Assembly (NCBI GenBank): GCA_963788215.1
Contig: CAWBFX010000001.1
Span: 261,117-325,116, forward strand
Length of the DNA stretch: 64,000 nt
Reading direction: 5' to 3'
Origin: AC-32 sp963788215
Lineage (GTDB): Bacteria; Actinomycetota; Thermoleophilia; Gaiellales; Gaiellaceae
Part shown: positions 16,079-24,396 of the stretch, piece by piece
Layout: each line of letters opens with the position of its first letter
How positions within the stretch are numbered: position 1 is the first letter of the stretch
Notes under the pieces: model-generated
Databases searched by the model: none
Told to the model about the DNA's origin: nothing
The model's input: the letters and a program-made list of their open reading frames with translations, nothing else
Translations under genes and position numbers: made by a program

Positions 16079-17088
16079 CTGAGGAGGGCGCTTCTCATCG
16101 GGGTCGTCGCCGCTGCCGCGGTCTCGCTGCAGGGCGCGTCTGCGGCACGTCGAGGGATCCAAGTCCCGGCGGGATTCCGCGTGTCGACCTTCGCGCGCGG
16201 CCTCTCGCAGCCCACGGCGATGGCGTACGGACCGGACGGGCGGATCTACGTGACGGAATCGACGGGGAATCTCGTCGCGATCCGGCGCGGGACCCGGAAG
16301 TCCGCGGTGCTCGTCCGCGGGCTGCGCACGCCGCTCGGGCTTGCCTGGCGCGGCAGCACGCTCTTCGTCTCCGAGCAGGGCCGGCTCGAGCGATTCCGGC
16401 TCGGCGGCGGCCGGCTCGGCGGGCGACACGTCGTCGTGAAGGGGCTGCCGTTCGGCGAGCACCAGCAGGACAACGTCGTGGTCGGGCCCGACGGCCGCCT
16501 CTACTGGGGCAGCGGCTCCACCTGCGACGCCTGCCGCGAGCACGACGCGCGCAGCGCGGCGATCCTGTCGCTCCGGCCCGACGGCAGCGACCTGCGCGTG
16601 GTGGCGCGCGGGCTGCGGAACCCGTACGGCCTCGCGTTCCAGCCGGGAACCGGCCGGCTCTATGCACGGTGAACGGCCAGGACGAGCTCGGCACCGATGC
16701 CGACCCCGAGCCCGCCGAGATGGTCGTCGCGGTGCGGCGCGGCGCCTTCTACGGCTGGCCGCGCTGCTGGCCGAACGCACGCAGACTCAGGCTCAGCGGC
16801 CGTTGCTCCGGAGTCACGAAGCCGGTCGCGTACCTCGAGCCGCACGCGTCCGCAGACGGAATTGCCTTCTGGCGCGGGGATCTCTACGTCGCCGAATGGG
16901 GCCAGTACCTGAGCCACCGGTTCGGCCGGCGGCTCGTGCGCATCCATCTCCGGCCGGGCCGGCGCGCGCAGGTGACGTCGTTCGCCTCTGGCTTCGCGCA
17001 CCCGCTCGCGCTGCTCTCCGGCCGCGGCGGCGGCCTCCTCGTGGCGGACTGGAGCCGCGGCGTCGTCTACCGCATCACGCGCGGCTGA
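16079..17088 (+). pseudogene. PQQ-dependent sugar (glucose/sorbosone) dehydrogenase-like secreted protein, frameshifted
   Basis: The reading frame begins with a signal peptide (LRRALLIGVVAAAAVSLQGASA) whose only available initiator is CTG 16079. A six-bladed propeller of the soluble glucose dehydrogenase type follows: GLSQPTAMAYGPDGRIYVTE, GEHQQDNVVVGPDGRLYWGSGS, RGLRNPYGLAFQPGTGRLYA. There the frame hits a TGA at about 16670, and the expected VNGQDELG continues in the next frame to GVVYRITRG at 17088. One base is missing in GCACGGTGAAC. About 336 residues would be restored. It is either a decayed gene or an assembly error. Role: periplasmic or extracellular sugar or alcohol oxidation (family knowledge). 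Confidence 0.72.
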
Positions 17089-17162
17089 GGGGTCCGATAG
17101 GTTCGGATATCTGCGGCTCGCACCACAGGGGTGCGGCCAAACAAACGAGGGGAAGGAGTCAC

Positions 17163-17810
17163 ATGAGGAGACTCGGTTTCTTGCTGGGCCTGGGCGCGCT
17201 CGTCGCCACGGTCTTTACGATCACGCCGGCGTTCGCTGGCGGAGGGACGACCACCTGCGACGGGACACTCGCGCCCGGCACGTATCAACGCGTCGTCGTC
17301 CCACAGGACGGCGTCTGCATGAGCGAAGGCCCCGTGACGATCCGCGGTGGCCTGTTCGTGCAGCAGGGCGGCACGCTCGTGCTCGGGAGCGAGGAGAACG
17401 CCGTCCACACAGCGACGATCACCGGCGGCGTCCACGCGACAAACGCGATGAGCGTGCAGATCCACTTCAGCACGATCAACGGCGGCATCGACGTCCACGG
17501 CGGCTCGGGACCGTTCGGCGGCCCGTTCGACGTCACCTGGAACACGATCGAGGACAGCACGATCAACGGTGGCTACACCGAGTCCGGCTACGACGGGTTC
17601 TGGAACGGGTTCTTCCGGAACAACGTCCACGGCCCGGTCAACCTCTACAACAACGTCGTCGTCGACCCTGACGGCAACGAGGTTCAGACCAACACGATCC
17701 ACGGCAGCCTCAACTGCTTCGGGAACGACCCGGCGCCTCAGTCGGGCGACTCGGGCGGCTTGATGAACCACGTGACCGGTCCCGAGACCGGCCAGTGCGT
17801 GGGGCTGTAG
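17163..17810 (+). CDS. Secreted right-handed-helix-type protein of unknown function
   Basis: 215 aa from ATG 17163, with a strong ribosome binding site (GGAAGGAG). The signal peptide MRRLGFLLGLGALVATVFTITPAFA ends in AFA|GG. The mature part has repeating beta-strand turns (TIRGGLFVQQGGTLVLG, TITGGVHATNAMSVQIHFSTINGG, NVHGPVNLYNNVVVD), as in parallel beta-helix exoproteins, and three Cys. No catalytic residues were recognised. A 10-bp hairpin follows the stop. Confidence 0.72.
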   Translation: MRRLGFLLGLGALVATVFTITPAFAGGGTTTCDGTLAPGTYQRVVVPQDGVCMSEGPVTIRGGLFVQQGGTLVLGSEENAVHTATITGGVHATNAMSVQIHFSTINGGIDVHGGSGPFGGPFDVTWNTIEDSTINGGYTESGYDGFWNGFFRNNVHGPVNLYNNVVVDPDGNEVQTNTIHGSLNCFGNDPAPQSGDSGGLMNHVTGPETGQCVGL

Positions 17811-17827
17811 CGACCCACGTCTTCGCT

Positions 17828-17851
17828 GGGGGAGGGCTCCGGCCCTCCCCC
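17828..17851. terminator. Bidirectional hairpin between convergent genes
   Basis: A perfect 10-bp stem GGGGGAGGGC/GCCCTCCCCC with a TCCG tetraloop, in the 45-bp gap between the secreted-protein gene (plus) and the nuclease gene (minus). No T-run. Confidence 0.6.
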
Positions 17852-17855
17852 ACGC

Positions 17856-19418
17856 TCACGCGGCGAGCGGCAGCACCTTCAGCTCCGGCGGCGGGCGGCG
17901 CACGAACCCGTCGATCAGCAGCAGGTCCTCCGCCTGCTCGGCGGTAAGCGGCCCTTCGAGCGGCATCGGCGGCTGCTCGTCCGTCGTCACCAGGCCGCCC
18001 GCGACGACGAACGCGGCCCCCGGGCAGACGAGCCGAAGCTCGAGCTTCCGCAGACGTTCGAGGCGGTGCAGCCGGTCGACCACCTGCTCGAGGGCCTCGA
18101 TCCGGTCGCGAAGCCTGGCCGCCTCCTCGTAGCGCAGGTTGTCCGCGAGATGAGCGAGCCGCTCACGTAGCCGCGGCAGCGGACCGCCGTCGAGAAGCGC
18201 GTCGAGCTCTCCTTCGGTGGCGCCCGCGAGCGCCCGGGCGGCGAGCGCGGCCTTCCGCCGGCTCCCGATCGGGCCGAGCTCGGTCGGCGTCTTCGTGACG
18301 ACGAAATCCTCGCCGCGGCGCTTCAGGTACACGCCCTGCTCTTTGCGGCGGCTGCGCGAGTTCGCCGGCGGTTGCAGCTCCCGGATCAACCGCAGCTCCT
18401 CGAACGCGGCCTCGAGCTCGGAGCCGAGGACGCGCCATTCGACCCGCTCGAGCGCGAGCAGCGCAGCCTCGACAGACGGGCGCTGCCGCTCGCTGCGGAA
18501 GTACGAGCGGAGGCGGGCGCGCAGGTCGCGGGCGCGACCGACGTAGAGCACCTGATCGTGCCGGTCGCGGAAGAGGTAGACGCCCGGCTTCGTGGGTGCG
18601 CCGTTCGCGAGCGAGCGCTTGCCGTAGACGCGCCGCTTCCGCGGAGCCGCGAGCGCGCGCAGCTCGGAGAGGCGTCTGGCACCGAGCTCCTGTGCGAGGC
18701 CGATCAGGTGCACGAGGATCTCGGCCGTCGCCTGCGCGTCCGGAAGCGCACGGTGGCAAGGCGTCGTCGGGACGCCGAAGAAGTCCGCGAGCCCGGCGAG
18801 CCCCACGCGGCGCCGGCGGCCTTCGAGCAGCCGTCGAGCGAGCGCCGCCGAGCAGAGCGGCGGCTCCGAGAGCCGCCGTCCGTGCATGCGCAGGAGCTGG
18901 TGCTCGAGGAATCGGCGGTCGAAGCTCGCGTTGTGCGCGACCAGCAGGTCCTCGCCGGCGAACGTGAGGAAGCGCTGCAGTACCGTCCGAACCGAGGGCG
19001 CGCGCCGAAGCTCCGGGTCGCGTAGGCCCGTCAGGCGCGCGATCTCGGCGGGCAGCGAGACCCCGGGGTTGACGAGCGACTGGAACTCGTCGACGAGCTC
19101 GAGGCCCTGCACGCGCACCGCCCCGATCTCGCAGATCCGGCTCTGGGTCGCCGAGAGGCCGGTCGTCTCCAGGTCGAAGACGACGAAGGACGCCTCCTCC
19201 AGGAGCGGGTCTTCCGTCGGCCCGGCGAGCGAGACCGTCGAGCCGACGCACAGGACTCGGCTGTCGCCCGCGGTGACCTCGCCGAGCAGCGACAGCGCCA
19301 ATCCCTCGGAGACCGACGGCGTCGCGAAGAGGGCACGGGCGGCCTCGACCGCCGGTAGCGGCCCGCGCTCCTCGAGCAGTTCCACGAGCCGGTCGAGCGA
19401 GTCGAGGGCGAGCTGCAC
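17856..19418 (-). CDS. DnaQ-type 3'-5' exonuclease fused to a UvrC/Cho-type GIY-YIG nuclease
   Basis: 520 aa. Residues ~78-245 are a DEDDh exonuclease: FVVFDLETTGL (ExoI), LVAHNASFDRRFLE (ExoII) and CHRALPDAQATAEIL (ExoIII). Residues ~275-360 are a GIY-YIG domain: GVYLFRDRHDQVLYVGRARDLRARLRSYF. A UVR-like helical pair follows (LAHLADNLRYEEAARLRDRIEAL). This exonuclease plus Cho-like arrangement is known in actinobacteria as a DEDD/GIY-YIG fusion and is taken to act in DNA repair. GTG 19418 lies 10 bp downstream of a perfect SOS box, so LexA control is very likely. Confidence 0.9.
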   Translation of the reverse strand: MQLALDSLDRLVELLEERGPLPAVEAARALFATPSVSEGLALSLLGEVTAGDSRVLCVGSTVSLAGPTEDPLLEEASFVVFDLETTGLSATQSRICEIGAVRVQGLELVDEFQSLVNPGVSLPAEIARLTGLRDPELRRAPSVRTVLQRFLTFAGEDLLVAHNASFDRRFLEHQLLRMHGRRLSEPPLCSAALARRLLEGRRRRVGLAGLADFFGVPTTPCHRALPDAQATAEILVHLIGLAQELGARRLSELRALAAPRKRRVYGKRSLANGAPTKPGVYLFRDRHDQVLYVGRARDLRARLRSYFRSERQRPSVEAALLALERVEWRVLGSELEAAFEELRLIRELQPPANSRSRRKEQGVYLKRRGEDFVVTKTPTELGPIGSRRKAALAARALAGATEGELDALLDGGPLPRLRERLAHLADNLRYEEAARLRDRIEALEQVVDRLHRLERLRKLELRLVCPGAAFVVAGGLVTTDEQPPMPLEGPLTAEQAEDLLLIDGFVRRPPPELKVLPLAA

Positions 19419-19428
19419 CTCTCAGATC

Positions 19429-19450
19429 AAAGCGAACATACGTTCGCTTT
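19429..19450. promoter_or_regulatory. SOS (LexA) box
   Basis: CGAACATACGTTCG at 19433-19446 matches the Gram-positive/actinobacterial LexA consensus CGAAC-N4-GTTCG exactly. It sits inside a longer perfect inverted repeat with 9-bp arms AAAGCGAAC/GTTCGCTTT. The divergent genes start at 19418 (nuclease) and 19472 (CmcI-like), so the box could govern both. Confidence 0.88.
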
Positions 19451-19471
19451 GCAACTGGCTAGCCTGCGCGG

Positions 19472-20170
19472 GTGCTGCCGCCTAGCGTCGACGTGCGCCT
19501 CGACGAGACGATGCTCGACTACTGGCACCGGCGCGTCGACCAGCACCTCAAGGACTCGTACGCGGGCGTCCCGATGTCGAAGTTTCCGGAAGACCTGCGG
19601 GTCTACGAGCATCTCCTCTGGGAGGCGAAGCCGAACGTCGTGATCGAGATCGGCGCGCAGTTCGGGGGCAGCGCCCTCTGGTTCAGAGACCGCCTGCGCG
19701 CGCTCGCCCGGTACACCGGCGGCGGCGATGTCCGCGTCCTCTCGGTCGATCTGGACACCTCCGCGGCCCGGTCGAATCTCGCGGCAGTCGACCCGGGCTA
19801 CGAGGAGACGATCACCTTCGTCGATGCCGACGTGCTCGACCCAGAGACGCCTTCACGCGTCGAGCAGTCGCTGCCGCGGAATGCCACCTGCCTCGTCGTC
19901 GAGGACTCCGCGCACACGTACGAGACGACCCTCGCCGCGCTGGAAGGATTCGCCCGCTTCGTGCCGCCGAACGGCTACTTCGTCGTCGAGGACGGCTGCG
20001 TCGACATCGAGGAGATGCGCGGTGATCCCGCCTGGCCGCGCGGCGTCCTGCCGGCGATCGGCGCCTGGCTCGACACGGAGGAGGGAAGCCGCTTCACCGT
20101 GCGCCGGGACCTCGAGCTGTACGGGCTCTCGTGCCACCCGGGCGGCTTCCTCCAACGCTCGGGAGGCTAG
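19472..20170 (+). CDS. CmcI-like (cephalosporin hydroxylase family) methyltransferase
   Basis: 232 aa from GTG 19472. The SAM-binding region reads NVVIEIGAQFGGSALWFRDRL (motif I), RVLSVDLDTSA (motif II) and CLVVEDSAHTYETTLAALEGFARFVPPNGYFVVEDGCVD. The last stretch is the hallmark of the CmcI/Rhamnosyl O-methyltransferase family, with Mg-binding acidic residues. These enzymes methylate small molecules or sugars; the substrate here is unknown. It shares the intergenic region and SOS box with the nuclease fusion and ends by a 4-nt convergent overlap with the alpha/beta hydrolase. Confidence 0.82.
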   Translation: MLPPSVDVRLDETMLDYWHRRVDQHLKDSYAGVPMSKFPEDLRVYEHLLWEAKPNVVIEIGAQFGGSALWFRDRLRALARYTGGGDVRVLSVDLDTSAARSNLAAVDPGYEETITFVDADVLDPETPSRVEQSLPRNATCLVVEDSAHTYETTLAALEGFARFVPPNGYFVVEDGCVDIEEMRGDPAWPRGVLPAIGAWLDTEEGSRFTVRRDLELYGLSCHPGGFLQRSGG

Positions 20171-20901
20171 GCGCGGATCTCGGCGATCACGCGGCCGATC
20201 GCGTCCAGCACGAGGTCCGGCCGGTCGCGCATGACGTGGTGGCCGCTCTGCTCGGCGAAGACGCCCTCCCGTCGCGGTGAGGCGGCGACGAAGTCGGCGT
20301 GTGCGCGGCGAAACGCGTCGATCTCCTCGGGGGTCTCGACCCAGGTGCGCTCGGCGACGATGTCCACGGTCGGCAGGTCGTGCGGAACGTCCACCTCGCG
20401 TAGGCGTTCGACGGTGGCGGGATAGCTCTCGATGATCGGAATCATCACGCGCGCCAACTCGGGCGCCGCCTCCTCGAGCGCGGCGAACTGCGGGGTATAA
20501 GTCGCGAGGAGGCGTTCGAGCTGCGCGTCGTCCATGAAGCTCGCGAGGTTGCCGTCGACCAGGACGAGGCCCGCGATGCGCTGGTCGGTGGCCGCGACGA
20601 GCGTCGCGACGAACGCGCCGTACGAGTGGGCGACGAGCACAACCGGCCGGGCGACGGAGTGCCTGTTCAGCTCCCGGCGCAGCACGCCCGCCTCGCCGTC
20701 GATGGAGTAGGCGGACAGGCTCGGCGCGCTGCGGCCCAGGCCGGCCCGGTCGTACACCATGGTGCGGACCTGGAATCGGCGTCGCACCTGAGCCTCGACG
20801 TCCTCCCATACCGAGGAGTCCTCGCCCCCGCCCGCCTCGAAGACGACGGTCGGAGACCCGTCACCGCGTACGCATGTCCAGAGAGCCTGCTCGTCTTGCA
20901 C
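20167..20901 (-). CDS. Alpha/beta-hydrolase
   Basis: 244 aa, cytoplasmic. The nucleophile elbow is VAHSYGAF (Ser). The oxyanion region reads VVFEAGGGEDSSVW, the catalytic acid is probably in the region after VDVPHDLPTVDIVAE, and the His in EQSGHHVMRDRPDLV. GTG 20901 is chosen because any longer start would run through tRNA-Gly at 20907-20979. The gene lies directly behind the tRNA on the same strand. The substrate is unknown. Confidence 0.85.
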   Translation of the reverse strand: MQDEQALWTCVRGDGSPTVVFEAGGGEDSSVWEDVEAQVRRRFQVRTMVYDRAGLGRSAPSLSAYSIDGEAGVLRRELNRHSVARPVVLVAHSYGAFVATLVAATDQRIAGLVLVDGNLASFMDDAQLERLLATYTPQFAALEEAAPELARVMIPIIESYPATVERLREVDVPHDLPTVDIVAERTWVETPEEIDAFRRAHADFVAASPRREGVFAEQSGHHVMRDRPDLVLDAIGRVIAEIRA

Positions 20902-20906
20902 TGAGA

Positions 20907-20979
20907 AGCGGACGACGGGGATCGAACCCGCGACCCTCAGCTTGGGAAGCTGATGCTCTACCAACTGAGCTACGTCCGC
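20907..20979 (-). tRNA. tRNA-Gly (CCC)
   Basis: A 73-nt cloverleaf with acceptor stem GCGGACG/CGTCCGC, D arm GCTCAGTTGGTAGAGC, anticodon loop TTCCCAA (anticodon CCC) and T arm GGGTTCGATCCCC. CCA is not encoded. Confidence 0.95.
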
Positions 20980-21049
20980 GCGCAAGCGATTCTAGCCGAG
21001 CCCGAAAGAGCGACTTTCGCGCGACCGCTGCACCTGGCACCCTCGGTCG

Positions 21050-21556
21050 ATGCGGCGCGCTGCGGTCGTGCTCGGCGTCTTCCTCGTCTCCTGCACCGCG
21101 GCGTGCAGCCTCCGGCGGCAGGTCGCGCCGCCCTCGCCGTACTGCCGGGGCGGCAATCCGCTGGCCGGCGTCTACCACGCGCAGCGCCTCGTCGTGAAGA
21201 GCCGCTGCCGCGCCGCGATCGGCACCGTTCGCAAGGTCACGTTCGAGGAGTACGACGGCGACGTCCACATCGACCTGCGCGTCGATCCGCCCTACGAGAA
21301 GCTCCTCTCGGACGGCAACGACCGCATCGGCGGGAACCTGGTCGTCGAGATCATTCCGCAGGACCGCTCGCGCGTCGCCGTCCCGCGGGTTGGCTCGCGC
21401 ATCGAGGTGGTCGGCCCATGGGACGAGGACACGGAGCACGGATGGAACGAGATCCATCCCGCCTGGTGGATCAGCGCCGGCGCGATCGAGCCGGCCACGC
21501 CGACGGAGCTGCGGGCGGTCCGCCTGCTCCTCCAGACCGGCGGCGCTGAGGGATAA
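21050..21556 (+). CDS. Putative lipoprotein of unknown function
   Basis: 168 aa. An N-terminal signal MRRAAVVLGVFLVSCTAAC leads into Cys-Ser, a plausible though imperfect lipobox. The mature part is a small beta-rich domain (AIGTVRKVTFEEYDGDVHIDLRVDPPYEKLLS..., then GSRIEVVGPWDEDTEHGWNEIHPAWWI) reminiscent of OB-fold/nuclease-inhibitor-like domains found after actinobacterial lipoprotein signals. It lies 26 bp upstream of the aldolase gene on the same strand. Confidence 0.7.
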   Translation: MRRAAVVLGVFLVSCTAACSLRRQVAPPSPYCRGGNPLAGVYHAQRLVVKSRCRAAIGTVRKVTFEEYDGDVHIDLRVDPPYEKLLSDGNDRIGGNLVVEIIPQDRSRVAVPRVGSRIEVVGPWDEDTEHGWNEIHPAWWISAGAIEPATPTELRAVRLLLQTGGAEG

Positions 21557-21582
21557 TCGCGCCAGCGAACCAAGGGGGAACG

Positions 21583-22602
21583 ATGGGAACCGAACTCCAC
21601 GAGACCGCGAAGGCGCTCGTCGCCGAGGGCAAGGGCATCCTCGCCGCCGACGAGAGCGACGGCACGATCAAGAAGCGCTTCGACTCGATCGACGTCGAGT
21701 CGACCGAGGACAACCGGCGCGCCTACCGCGAGCTCCTCTTCACCGCCGACGGTGCCGAGGAGTACATCAGCGGCGTGATCCTGTTCGACGAGACGATCCG
21801 CCAGAGCTCTGCGGACGGGACGCCCTTCCCGAAGCTGCTCCAAAGTCGCGGGATCATCCCGGGAATCAAGGTCGACAAGGGCGCGAAGCCGCTGGCGCTC
21901 GCCTCGGAGGAGACGATCACCGAGGGGCTGGACGGGCTGCGAGAGCGGCTCAAGGAGTACTACGAGCTCGGCGCGCGGTTCACCAAGTGGCGCGCGACGT
22001 ACTCGATCGGCGACGGGATTCCGAGCGAGTACTGCGTCTGGACGAACGCGCACGCGCTCGCCCGCTATGCAGCGCTGTCGCAGGAAGCGGGGCTCGTCCC
22101 GATCGTCGAGCCGGAGGTGCTGATGGACGGCACGCACTCGATCAGCGGCGCTGCCAGCGCGACCGGCCGCGCGCTGCAGGCGGTCTACACGGAGCTCCAT
22201 GACCAGCGCGTCGACCTCTACGGCACGCTGCTCAAGCCGAACATGGTGCTGAGCGGCTACGAGGCCTCCGACCGCGCCGGGGTGGACGAGGTTGCCGAGA
22301 CGACGCTCGACGTTCTCCGCCGCCACGTGCCCGCCGCGGTACCGGGGATCGTCTTTCTCTCGGGCGGCCAGACCGACGAGGACGCCACCGCGCACCTGAA
22401 CGCGATGAACGCCCGCGGGCCGCACCCGTGGGAGCTCTCGTTCTCGTACGGCCGCGCGCTGCAAGCGCCCGCGCTCAAGGCCTGGGGCGGCGACGAAGCC
22501 AAGGTCGAAGACGCGCAGAAGGCGTTCTACCGACGCGCGAAGTTCAACGGCGCCGCCCGCACGGGCTCCTACGCGCCGGAGATGGAGACCGCAGCCGCTT
22601 GA
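21583..22602 (+). CDS. Class I fructose-bisphosphate aldolase
   Basis: 339 aa, start ATG 21583 after AAGGGGG. It cleaves fructose-1,6-bisphosphate to DHAP and glyceraldehyde-3-phosphate, and the reverse. Family features: GKGILAADESDGTIKKRF near the N-terminus, ARFTKWRATYSI, the Schiff-base lysine in GTLLKPNMV (about residue 218), and FLSGGQTDEDATAHLNAMN with FSYGRALQ in the C-terminal phosphate-binding part. It complements glpX, tpiA, gap, pgk and gpmI elsewhere in the window. A small membrane protein gene follows 2 bp downstream. Confidence 0.95.
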   Translation: MGTELHETAKALVAEGKGILAADESDGTIKKRFDSIDVESTEDNRRAYRELLFTADGAEEYISGVILFDETIRQSSADGTPFPKLLQSRGIIPGIKVDKGAKPLALASEETITEGLDGLRERLKEYYELGARFTKWRATYSIGDGIPSEYCVWTNAHALARYAALSQEAGLVPIVEPEVLMDGTHSISGAASATGRALQAVYTELHDQRVDLYGTLLKPNMVLSGYEASDRAGVDEVAETTLDVLRRHVPAAVPGIVFLSGGQTDEDATAHLNAMNARGPHPWELSFSYGRALQAPALKAWGGDEAKVEDAQKAFYRRAKFNGAARTGSYAPEMETAAA

Positions 22603-22604
22603 GG

Positions 22605-22820
22605 ATGGCGATGCTTGCGTACACCTTCGGTACGGGCCTTGCCGGCATCGCGCTCATCGCGTGGATCGTCGTCTGGCTCGTCGTGGCCGTCAGAGTCATC
22701 CGCCGCCGCGATCTCGGATTCGGCGGCAAAGTGTTCTGGCTCGTCTTCATCCTCGTCGTCCCGCTCGTCGGACTGCTCATCTACTTCGTGTGGGACGCGG
22801 CGCGGCCGGCCCGAACCTGA
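22605..22820 (+). CDS. PLDc_N-type small membrane protein
   Basis: 71 aa from ATG 22605, two bases after the aldolase stop, so probably co-transcribed. Two hydrophobic helices (LAGIALIAWIVVWLVVAVRVI and VFWLVFILVVPLVGLLIYFVWDAA) flank a basic RRRDLGFGGK loop. The pattern xxxKxxWxxxxxxxPxxGxxxYxxxG matches the phospholipase D nuclease N-terminal family (cardiolipin-synthase-like N-terminus) without a catalytic domain. Function unknown. Confidence 0.75.
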   Translation: MAMLAYTFGTGLAGIALIAWIVVWLVVAVRVIRRRDLGFGGKVFWLVFILVVPLVGLLIYFVWDAARPART

Positions 22821-22909
22821 GACAGGCAATGCCGGAGCGGTCGGCCGACCCGCCGCGCTGGATCAAGTGAGAGGTCCCTCGCGCAGGGAGTCGTTCCTGG
22901 GCTGGTAAT

Positions 22910-23332
22910 TCAAGCCTCGGACAGACGGCTGGCGAACTCGTACAGGTTTCCGTCCGGTGCTCGGACGTGGATCCATTCCCAGCGGCTGTCGCGCTCGGTC
23001 GAGCCCACTACCTCGACGCCCGCAGCCTCGAACTCGCGGCGCGCGGCATGAACATTGTCGATCTCGAAGAGCGGGACGGGCCCATTCGCGTGCTCCCCGA
23101 AGAACTCGTAGTACGGGTCTCCGGGGGCCATAACCTGCACCTCGTCCCCCTCCAAGGTCATGAACTCAATAGTCGTCGGTTCCTCGAAGTTGACGCGCAG
23201 GCCGAGGACGTCGCGGAGGAAGCCGACCATCGCCTCATAGCGATCGGTCCGGATCCCAACCCATCGGAGGTTCCGCACTTCCACCGAGCGCAGTTTAGGT
23301 TCCGGTTCGCTCAGTTCGAAGGATTCCCGCAC
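22910..23332 (-). CDS. VOC (glyoxalase/bleomycin-resistance) family protein
   Basis: 140 aa from GTG 23332, with GGAGG just upstream. The single-domain vicinal-oxygen-chelate fold is seen in LRWVGIRTDRYEAMVGFLRDVLGLRV and the closing WEWIHVRAPDGNLYEFAS, with a likely metal Glu. Members are metal-dependent isomerases, dioxygenases or binding proteins. It is followed by glpX on the same strand after 31 bp (the glpX start is upstream of it in transcription), so the pair could share a transcript. Substrate unknown. Confidence 0.8.
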   Translation of the reverse strand: MRESFELSEPEPKLRSVEVRNLRWVGIRTDRYEAMVGFLRDVLGLRVNFEEPTTIEFMTLEGDEVQVMAPGDPYYEFFGEHANGPVPLFEIDNVHAARREFEAAGVEVVGSTERDSRWEWIHVRAPDGNLYEFASRLSEA

Positions 23333-23363
23333 GCCTCCCCAGCGCGGCTTCCATGCCGCCGGA

Positions 23364-24386
23364 CTACGGCCGATACGTGCGGCCGGAGAAGCGTTCGAGT
23401 TTCTCGAAGGCGTGCGTCGCCTCGATGCGGCGCACTGTGCCCGAGCGTGAGCGCATCACGATCGAGTCGGTGACCGCGCCCTCCGGCGTGTAGCGGACGC
23501 CGCGCAGCAAGGCGCCGGTCGTGACTCCGGTCGCGGCCACGAAGACGTCGTCGCCGGAGACGAGGTCGTCCGTCGTCAGCACGCGGTCGAGGTCGAAGCC
23601 GGCCTCGACGAGCTGCCCCCGCTCCTCGTCGTTCCGCGGCCAGAGCTTGCCCTGGACGCCGCCGCCCACGCACTTCAGCGCCGCTGCGGCGATCACGCCC
23701 TCGGGGGTCCCGCCCACTCCCATCAGCAGGTCGACGCCGGTCGCCGGCTGCGCGGCTGCAATCGCCGGGGCCACGTCGCCGTCGGGGATGAGCAGCACCT
23801 TGGCGCCGGTCTCGCGCAGCTCGGCGATGAGCCCCTCATGCCGGTCGCGCTCGAGCACGACGACCGTCACCTCGGTCGGCTTCTTCCCCTTCGCCTTGGC
23901 GACCGCCTCGATGTTCTCGCGCGCGGGTGCGTCGATGTCGACCTTGTCGATCGCATCGGGGCCGCAGGCGATCTTGTCCATGTAGACCGCCGCGCCGGGG
24001 AAGAACATCGTCCCGCGCTCGGCGAGCGCGATCACGGCGATCGCGTTCGGCTGGCCCTTGGCCGTGAGGCGCGTCCCTTCGAGCGGATCCACCGCCACGT
24101 CGACCTCGGGGCCGTGGCCGCTGCCGACCTCCTCGCCGTTGTAGAGCATCGGCGCCTCGTCCTTCTCGCCCTCGCCGATCACGACGACTCCGGTCATCTC
24201 GACGGTGTCGAGGACGGCGCGCATGCCGTCGACCGCGGCCTGGTCGGCGGACTCCTTCTCGCCGCGGCCGATCCAGCGGCCGGCGCCCATCGCTGCCGCC
24301 TCGGTCACGCGGACGAGCTCGAGCGCGAGGTTGCGATCCGGCGCGTTCGCCGCGGGCTCGGCGACCGAGGCTTCGGGCCTGGACAT
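23364..24386 (-). CDS. glpX: Fructose-1,6-bisphosphatase, class II
   Basis: 340 aa, cytosolic. It dephosphorylates fructose-1,6-bisphosphate in gluconeogenesis. Diagnostic motifs: GEGEKDEAPMLYNGEEVG and VDPLEGTRLTAKGQPNAI (metal-binding acidic residues), and LLMGVGGTPEGVIAAAALKC for substrate binding. The first ~20 residues are variable. Start ATG 24386 lies 10 bp downstream of the argS stop, so argS-glpX and perhaps the VOC gene form a run with the K+ channel at its head. Confidence 0.95.
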   Translation of the reverse strand: MSRPEASVAEPAANAPDRNLALELVRVTEAAAMGAGRWIGRGEKESADQAAVDGMRAVLDTVEMTGVVVIGEGEKDEAPMLYNGEEVGSGHGPEVDVAVDPLEGTRLTAKGQPNAIAVIALAERGTMFFPGAAVYMDKIACGPDAIDKVDIDAPARENIEAVAKAKGKKPTEVTVVVLERDRHEGLIAELRETGAKVLLIPDGDVAPAIAAAQPATGVDLLMGVGGTPEGVIAAAALKCVGGGVQGKLWPRNDEERGQLVEAGFDLDRVLTTDDLVSGDDVFVAATGVTTGALLRGVRYTPEGAVTDSIVMRSRSGTVRRIEATHAFEKLERFSGRTYRP

Positions 24387-24396
24387 CGAGCCGATC

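Noticed and set aside
15680..16780. Upstream extension of hemA to 16780
   Set aside because: Overlaps two plus-strand genes and has no homology-like sequence; ATG 15679 begins the family N-terminus.
20902..20985. A longer alpha/beta hydrolase start at 20985
   Set aside because: It would translate straight through tRNA-Gly.
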